Shown one piece after another: positions 5,702 through 8,715 of a DNA stretch of 8,715 bases. This DNA comes from an uncultured Butyricicoccus sp. (GTDB lineage Bacteria; Bacillota; Clostridia; Oscillospirales; Butyricicoccaceae). Position numbers and translations under genes: made by a program. The stretch covers positions 1 to 8,715 of the forward strand of contig URFQ01000092.1 in assembly GCA_900547195.1 (NCBI GenBank), given 5' to 3'. The notes under the pieces were generated by a model that was not told where the DNA came from, ran no database searches, and was given only the letters and a program-made list of their open reading frames with translations. Position 1 is the stretch's first letter, and each line of letters starts with the position of its first letter.

Positions 5702-5813
5702 GCAGGGATGAAAACACAGCGCGGTTGGTAGTCCGTGCGCCGGGGCCTGCCTGGTCAGTAACCCTCCCTCCCATGGGCCGTCCGTTCCCTGCGGATTTAC
5801 TGTTATGGGAGGA
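5702..5813 (+). promoter_or_regulatory. yjdF-type riboswitch (azaaromatic-sensing class)
   Basis: The leader of a yjdF gene, which in Firmicutes commonly carries the yjdF riboswitch, an RNA reported to sense azaaromatic compounds. Helices visible here: outer GCAGGGA (5702-5708) with TCCCTGC (5786-5792); GCGCGG (5719-5724) with CCGTGC (5733-5738) around TTGGTAGT; CGG-GGCC (5741-5747) with GGCC-GT-CCG (5776-5784). CAGTAA (5756-5761) can also pair with TTACTG (5797-5802). The ribosome binding site lies in ATGGGAGG (5805-5812), which is exactly complementary to CCTCCCAT (5767-5774). The last two pairings cross the outer helix, so they imply a pseudoknot or a switch between alternative folds. No T tract follows, so control is probably at translation. 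The class assignment rests on the gene downstream plus recalled core sequence and was not checked against a covariance model. Confidence 0.8.
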
Positions 5814-5820
5814 CAGCACA

Positions 5821-6240
5821 ATGGAAACCATTTTTGCCCGCCTGACCGTTTACTTCGACGATCCCTTCTGGGTCGGCGTATATGAGCGGCAGGAAAACGG
5901 TCGGCTCTCAGCCTGCCGTCTGGTCTTTGGCGCAGAGCCGAAGGACTATGAGGTCTATGCACATATGCTCGCCGCTTGGGGCCGAATGCAGTTCAGCCCT
6001 GCGGTGGAAGCTGAAATGGAGCCGCTGCGCACGATGAACCCAAAGCGGCAGCAGCGCGCCATCCGACGCGCGTTGGAGCGTCCTGCCGGTTCCACCAAAG
6101 CGCAGCAGGCGTTGCAGGCTGGCCGCGAGCTTGCCGTACAGACGCGGAAAACCCGCAAACGCGAGTGGACGCAGGCGGAAAAAGAACGGAAATTCCAGCT
6201 CAGACAACAAAAAAAGAAGCAAAAGCATCGGGGAGGATAA
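5821..6240 (+). CDS. yjdF: YjdF family protein (DUF2992)
   Basis: A 139-residue protein of the YjdF/DUF2992 family, whose biochemical role is unknown. The N-terminal part carries the family signature LTVYFDDPFWVGVYER followed by VFGAEPKDYEVY. The middle has NPKRQQRAIRRAL and STKAQQAL, and the C-terminal third is a highly basic, probably helical tail (EKERKFQLRQQKKKQKHRGG). The length fits the family. The start is ATG 5821, with GGGAGGA (5807-5813) seven bases upstream; an in-frame TTG at 5725 lies inside the riboswitch and is rejected. The gene stands alone with its own promoter, riboswitch and terminator. Because the riboswitch class is reported to respond to azaaromatic compounds, the protein may help the cell handle such toxic or signalling molecules; that is inference. 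Confidence 0.92.
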   Translation: METIFARLTVYFDDPFWVGVYERQENGRLSACRLVFGAEPKDYEVYAHMLAAWGRMQFSPAVEAEMEPLRTMNPKRQQRAIRRALERPAGSTKAQQALQAGRELAVQTRKTRKREWTQAEKERKFQLRQQKKKQKHRGG

Positions 6241-6256
6241 CCTTCCCGATGCTTTT
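6221..6256. terminator. Terminator overlapping the yjdF stop, shared with the convergent gene
   Basis: A 16-pair stem (6221-6236 with 6241-6256, one G-T wobble) closes the loop ATAA, whose last three bases are the yjdF stop codon. The left arm encodes the final yjdF residues and the arms end in AAAA and TTTT. It can work in both directions. The convergent minus-strand gene stops at 6258-6260, immediately outside the stem, so one hairpin serves both genes with almost no spacer. Confidence 0.85.
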
Positions 6257-6257
6257 G

Positions 6258-7088
6258 TCATACATGTTTGATTTTTTCACCGGCTTTTGCGCCGCCGGTG
6301 AGCGCCTTTGCCAGCGTCTGCGCCAGCCGGAACTGTTTTTCCTCCACAGCCTGTGGAATCCCCTGTGTGCCGTGCAGCAGCGCCGCATCCCGCCACTTTC
6401 CGGGCGGCAGGGTATCCTGTGTGCGGAGCCAGGTACGGTAGCCAAGCAGCTTTGCCGCTTCACGCACGCCGCGCGGGGTATAAACCGGCCGGTTTTCATC
6501 CACGAAGCCAAACCGCCGCGTTTTCTTTTCGGGCAGCATCGCGCCTGCGGCGCGCAGCCCATGTTTGCCCTGCGTGCGGAACTGCTCCAGACGTCCGCGC
6601 ACTGCGCCGTCATATTCGCGCGCCAGATTGTACAGCTCGCTTTCCTGAAGGGTCGCGGTCTCATCCGCCCAGCCGTACAGCAGGCCGAGCAGCAGGGCTT
6701 CCGCGCCCTCGCCGGCCGGCGTAAACGGATGCTCCTCATCGCCCGGGAAGCAGACCGTCGCCTGCCGCTCCGCGCCGAAGCTTTTCAGGCGTTTTTTATC
6801 GGTCTCGCACAAGCGGATCTGCCCTTCTGCCGCCCAGCCAAGCAGCAAGGCGGTCACGGTGCGCTCGTCTGGCACATTGCCGTCGAGCGCCTCCAGCAAG
6901 GCCCGCATGCGCACAAAATCGCCTGCAAACGGCGCCTCCGGCACAGGCTGCGCTGCCTTTTCCGCGGCTTTCCGCAGCCGTGCCCCGGTCATCGGCTGAC
7001 GTTTCCGCCATAGCCGCAGCAAAAATACAATGACCGCCAGCAGGACGGCGTTGAGCAGGATGGCCGCAAACACGCTCCATGCGTCCAT
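6258..7088 (-). CDS. Unrecognised single-pass membrane protein, possibly DUF2207-like
   Basis: A 276-residue protein whose function I do not recognise. Residues 4-26 form one hydrophobic segment (FAAILLNAVLLAVIVFLLRL) followed by RKR, which predicts an N-terminal membrane anchor with a cytosolic remainder. The soluble part has a segment like small winged-helix modules (ERTVTALLLGWAAEGQIRL) and a C-terminal part with YTPRGVREAAKLLGYRTWL. Both recall the cytosolic region of DUF2207 (YciQ-like) membrane proteins, but the link is weak. The start chosen is ATG 7088-7086, one base after the stop of the dCMP deaminase gene (TGA-G-ATG). An upstream in-frame start at 7124 would overlap that gene and precede the membrane segment with 12 unlikely residues. 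The tight junction suggests translational coupling. It ends at the terminator shared with yjdF. Confidence 0.72.
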   Translation of the reverse strand: MDAWSVFAAILLNAVLLAVIVFLLRLWRKRQPMTGARLRKAAEKAAQPVPEAPFAGDFVRMRALLEALDGNVPDERTVTALLLGWAAEGQIRLCETDKKRLKSFGAERQATVCFPGDEEHPFTPAGEGAEALLLGLLYGWADETATLQESELYNLAREYDGAVRGRLEQFRTQGKHGLRAAGAMLPEKKTRRFGFVDENRPVYTPRGVREAAKLLGYRTWLRTQDTLPPGKWRDAALLHGTQGIPQAVEEKQFRLAQTLAKALTGGAKAGEKIKHV

Positions 7089-7089
7089 C

Positions 7090-7575
7090 TCAGTACCCCA
7101 TTTTGCCGTCGAGCAGCTCGTCATACTGCACCCAGCCGTTTACATCAATGACCTCATATTCGTCTTCGGTGCGGCGTACAATCACTTTCGTAATCCCTGC
7201 GTTGATGATCAGGCGTTTGCACATGGTGCAGGAGTTGGCGTCCGCCATCAGCGTACCGTCCGCCTCGCGGCCGACCAGGTACATCGTCGCGCCCAGCATC
7301 TGTTCGCGGGACGCGGCAATGATGGCGTTCGCTTCGGCATGTACCGAACGGCAAAATTCATACCGCTCCCCGCGCGGGATGCCCAGCTTATTGCGCATGC
7401 AGAAGCCTAGGTCGATACAGTTGGCGCGGCCGCGCGGCGCGCCGGAATAGCCGGTGGAGACAATGGTGTCGTTTTTTACAATGACCGCCCCGTAGGTGCG
7501 GCGCAGGCAGGTGCTGCGCTCGCGCGCAACATCGGCCATATCCAAATAATAGTTGGTTTTATCCCGTCTGGTCAT
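7090..7575 (-). CDS. Deoxycytidylate (dCMP) deaminase, ComEB-like
   Basis: A 161-residue zinc deaminase that converts dCMP to dUMP, feeding thymidylate synthesis in the cytosol. The zinc site is clear: HAEANAI with His79 and the proton-shuttling Glu81, then SCTMCKRLIINAGI with Cys116 and Cys119. The N-terminal RRTYGAVIVKNDTIVSTGYSG, including the substrate-side turn SGAPRG, fits the dCMP branch of the family better than cytidine or tRNA adenosine deaminases. The length is usual for ComEB-type proteins. The start is ATG 7575, with AAAGGGAG seven bases upstream. It has its own promoter and is followed directly by the membrane protein gene at 6258-7088, probably in the same transcript. The nucleotide specificity is inferred from family resemblance. 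Confidence 0.92.
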   Translation of the reverse strand: MTRRDKTNYYLDMADVARERSTCLRRTYGAVIVKNDTIVSTGYSGAPRGRANCIDLGFCMRNKLGIPRGERYEFCRSVHAEANAIIAASREQMLGATMYLVGREADGTLMADANSCTMCKRLIINAGITKVIVRRTEDEYEVIDVNGWVQYDELLDGKMGY

Positions 7576-7608
7576 GGCAGTGCTCCCTTTCCAAAGTCCT
7601 TCCCCTTT

Positions 7609-7637
7609 ATCTTACCTGCATTCGTGCAAAAGGGCAA
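7609..7637 (-). promoter_or_regulatory. Promoter of the dCMP deaminase gene
   Basis: On the minus strand, TTGCCC (7637-7632) and TAAGAT (7614-7609) are separated by 17 bases, with a predicted start near 7602 and a short leader of about 27 bases. Its -35 box lies just downstream of the terminator of the preceding gene, which supports separate transcription. Confidence 0.6.
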
Positions 7638-7649
7638 GCCCCGGGATGC

Positions 7650-7674
7650 AAAAAGGCGGCGCCGCAGCGCCGCC
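7650..7674 (-). terminator. Terminator of the COG2426-type membrane protein gene
   Basis: On the minus strand, a perfect 8-bp G+C stem (GGCGGCGC with GCGCCGCC, loop TGCG; 7674-7655) is followed by TTTTT (7654-7650). It begins six bases after the stop codon at 7681. Confidence 0.85.
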
Positions 7675-7680
7675 GAACCA

Positions 7681-8172
7681 TTAGGCCAGATGGATTACCC
7701 CTAAAATGCTGTGCGTGCCGGCCGTCATCAGCAGGCCGGCGAAGACCACGCCGAGCGTAATAGACAGGAAGGCTTTGCGCGGCGGCATTTTAAGCAGGGT
7801 CGCAATGACCGCGCCAGACCATGCCCCGGTGCCGGGTAAAGGCACGGCGACAAACAGGAACAGGCCGATGCGTGCATATTTGGTCACCTGCGCCGATTTG
7901 CCCATCAGCTTGCGTTTATAGCTTGCCGCAAACCCGGCGAACGGTTTCAGGGTTTCCAGCCAGTCGAGCAGGCGCACGCCGAACAGCAGCACGAACGGGA
8001 TGGGCAACAGATTGCCCAGATAGCAGATCGGCAGCACCTCAAGCCACGGCATCCCGGTAGCCAACCCGAGCGGCACTGCGCCCCGCAGCTCAATAAGCGG
8101 CAGCATGGAAATCACAAACAGCGCGGCCTCCTTCCCTGCGCCGAGCAGCCAGTCAAAAATACTCTGAAGCAT
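7681..8172 (-). CDS. Small multidrug-export-type membrane protein (PF06695/COG2426)
   Basis: A 163-residue integral membrane protein of the Sm_multidrug_ex/COG2426 family. Its hallmark blocks are present: PLIELRGAVPLG at residues 25-36 and PLPGTGAWSGA at 111-121. Hydrophobic segments lie roughly at residues 12-25, 44-66, 102-115 and 133-160. The first block resembles a re-entrant loop like those of the related DedA/SNARE-associated fold. The family name implies drug export, but the function and substrate are not established. The start is ATG 8172, with AGAGGAG about five bases upstream. It forms a single-gene unit: promoter at 8205-8233 overlapped by an inverted repeat, and terminator at 7650-7674. 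Confidence 0.88.
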   Translation of the reverse strand: MLQSIFDWLLGAGKEAALFVISMLPLIELRGAVPLGLATGMPWLEVLPICYLGNLLPIPFVLLFGVRLLDWLETLKPFAGFAASYKRKLMGKSAQVTKYARIGLFLFVAVPLPGTGAWSGAVIATLLKMPPRKAFLSITLGVVFAGLLMTAGTHSILGVIHLA

Positions 8173-8190
8173 AGTTTCTCCTCTTTAATA

Positions 8191-8213
8191 CTGTACTAAT
8201 GACGATAGTACAG
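8191..8213. promoter_or_regulatory. Perfect 8-bp inverted repeat, probable operator
   Basis: CTGTACTA (8191-8198) and TAGTACAG (8206-8213) are exact complements seven bases apart. The right arm covers the -10 box of the promoter for the membrane protein at 7681-8172 and the left arm covers its probable start region, the classic position for a repressor. The size fits a dimeric GntR- or TetR-type repressor, but none is encoded nearby, so the regulator is unknown. Confidence 0.6.
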
Positions 8214-8233
8214 CATAGCCGTTGTAAAGTCAA
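8205..8233 (-). promoter_or_regulatory. Promoter of the COG2426-type membrane protein gene
   Basis: On the minus strand, TTGACT (8233-8228) and TACTAT (8210-8205) are separated by 17 bases. The predicted start near 8198 gives a leader of about 26 bases. The -10 box lies within the inverted repeat 8191-8213. Confidence 0.7.
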
Positions 8234-8277
8234 GCAAAAGCTCCATAAAGATTGCATAAAAGATTTGTCATTCAAAT

Positions 8278-8306
8278 TTTGCTTTTTGGCGCATCTATGA
8301 TACAAT
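8278..8306 (+). promoter_or_regulatory. Promoter of the 35-residue peptide gene
   Basis: TACAAT (8301-8306), preceded by TATGA, is a good -10 box. The -35 is weaker: TTTGCT at 8278-8283 with a 17-base spacer, or TTGCTT one base later with 16. The start would be near 8313, about 40 bases before the ATG. Confidence 0.5.
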
Positions 8307-8352
8307 AAGAAAAACGATGGGCGCAGCCGCCCTCCCCTGCGAGGTGAGCAAG

Positions 8353-8460
8353 ATGAAAAAAGGGCTTTCGGTCGGCGTATTTGTGCTCGGTCTGCTCATG
8401 ACCTGCATCAGTGTGACGACCATGATCCTGGGTGCAGTCGGTATGGGAAAAACCCGCTGA
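8353..8460 (+). CDS. Small hydrophobic membrane peptide, 35 residues, unknown
   Basis: A short frame, ATG 8353 to TGA 8458-8460, encoding 35 residues: KKG, then a continuous hydrophobic stretch from about residue 5 to 30 (VGVFVLGLLMTCISVTTMIL), then GKTR. The positive charges at both ends around one membrane span predict a single-pass membrane peptide. A very good ribosome binding site (GAGGTGA, 8341-8347) lies six bases upstream. The frame has its own promoter (8278-8306) and is followed 15 bases later by a terminator, so it has every part of a gene. I do not recognise the family. Small membrane peptides can be transporter regulators, stress peptides or type I toxins; nothing here decides between these, and no antisense RNA is evident. 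Confidence 0.7.
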   Translation: MKKGLSVGVFVLGLLMTCISVTTMILGAVGMGKTR

Positions 8461-8475
8461 ACTGTTCCTCCTCCC

Positions 8476-8508
8476 GCCCCGCCGCTGTTTGCGGCGGGGC
8501 TTTGCTTT
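8476..8508 (+). terminator. Terminator of the 35-residue peptide gene
   Basis: A perfect 10-bp stem (GCCCCGCCGC at 8476-8485 with GCGGCGGGGC at 8491-8500) around TGTTT runs into TTTGCTTT. The T tract is interrupted, but the stem is very stable. Confidence 0.8.
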
Positions 8509-8576
8509 GCGGATGCGCCCCATTGCGTGGACATGTTTTCTATATACATATCTCATTTCCAGTCTGCCGCGCGGAC

Positions 8577-8605
8577 TTGTTTTATAAGATTCGGCATGCT
8601 ATAAT
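8577..8605 (+). promoter_or_regulatory. Strong promoter reading out of the window
   Basis: TTGTTT (8577-8582) and a perfect TATAAT (8600-8605) are separated by 17 bases, giving a start near 8612. At least 100 bases of transcript lie inside the window. Confidence 0.7.
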
Positions 8606-8611
8606 ATCATT

Positions 8612-8715
8612 TATGGCAAGACCGCATAATGCGGCAAGAGCGATTTGCGTCAAAATTTTGCGTCAGAACTAGGCGCGGAAACGCAGGAATCCTTGGTGGA
8701 TTTCAAGTTTTCGCA
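8612..8715 (+). other. Transcribed leader or gene start at the right edge, unresolved
   Basis: After the promoter at 8577-8605 there are small hairpins (CCGCA-TAA-TGCGG near 8622-8634, and GCG-GAAA-CGC near 8675-8684) and an eight-base direct repeat TTGCGTCA (8645-8652 and 8658-8665). A frame open from 8630 to the edge reads ASELGAETQESLVDFKFS, which looks protein-like, but it has no clear start or ribosome binding site. It may be the start of a coding region or a structured leader RNA; the sequence ends too soon to tell. Confidence 0.3.

Noticed and set aside
5725..5820. N-terminal extension of YjdF from TTG 5725
   Set aside because: The TTG sits in a riboswitch hairpin loop; the ATG at 5821 has a strong ribosome binding site and gives the normal family N-terminus.
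5386..5962. Minus-strand open frames through the spacer and riboswitch
   Set aside because: They run through perfect palindromes, the riboswitch and the start of yjdF, and show no recognisable protein sequence.
6165..7013. 282-codon plus-strand frame after yjdF
   Set aside because: Antisense to the membrane protein gene; it crosses the shared terminator and has no ribosome binding site.
7089..7124. Upstream start for the membrane protein inside the deaminase gene
   Set aside because: It would overlap the deaminase coding end and precede the membrane segment with unlikely sequence; the ATG one base after the stop fits coupling better.
8353..8460. Type I toxin-antitoxin interpretation of the 35-residue peptide
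   Set aside because: Size and hydrophobicity fit, but I see no convincing antisense RNA promoter opposite it, so it is left as an unknown membrane peptide.
1..8715. CRISPR array, rRNA, insertion sequence or defence system
   Set aside because: No regularly spaced repeats, no rRNA sequence, no transposase and no recognisable defence gene were found on either strand.

Overview
The window looks like chromosomal DNA of a low-to-mid GC Firmicute of the class Clostridia, probably a gut Oscillospirales/Butyricicoccus-like organism. The reasons are the sigma-A style promoters, strong GGAGG ribosome binding sites, the rpsF-ssb-rpsR operon with a cysteine-containing S18, a yjdF gene with its riboswitch, and a BaiCD/BaiH-type Fe-S flavin reductase. 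This taxonomic placement is inference from gene content and not a database result.

Layout. Bases 1-253 hold the 3' end of a zinc-type alcohol dehydrogenase, which shares a terminator with a convergent 664-residue NADH:flavin oxidoreductase (327-2321, minus). That reductase is divergent from a LysR regulator (2520-3446, plus, TTG start), with a palindromic LysR-type box between the two. Bases 3447-3829 contain no convincing gene. They hold a terminator, a short minus-strand open frame that may be a relic, and an 11-bp tandem repeat, next to a complete tRNA-Thr(CGT) gene (3830-3905, minus). A strong promoter at 4004-4031 then drives rpsF, ssb and rpsR (4095-5221), ending in a textbook terminator.

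Bases 5275-5666 are non-coding and carry a run of long perfect inverted repeats (5317-5460), the best candidate here for a dispersed structured repeat. Next comes a compact regulatory unit: a promoter, a yjdF-type riboswitch with a visible helix sequestering the Shine-Dalgarno sequence, yjdF itself (5821-6240), and a terminator that begins inside the last yjdF codons. On the minus strand lie a dCMP deaminase (7090-7575) translationally coupled to an unrecognised single-pass membrane protein (6258-7088), and a COG2426/Sm_multidrug_ex type membrane protein (7681-8172) whose promoter is overlapped by a perfect 8-bp inverted repeat. The last kilobase carries a complete expression unit for a 35-residue hydrophobic peptide (8353-8460) and a strong promoter (8577-8605) firing out of the window.

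No large novel multi-gene system is evident. The most interesting items are the flavin reductase with Asn at the usual catalytic Tyr position, the readable yjdF riboswitch architecture, the 35-residue membrane peptide unit, and the palindrome cluster after rpsR.
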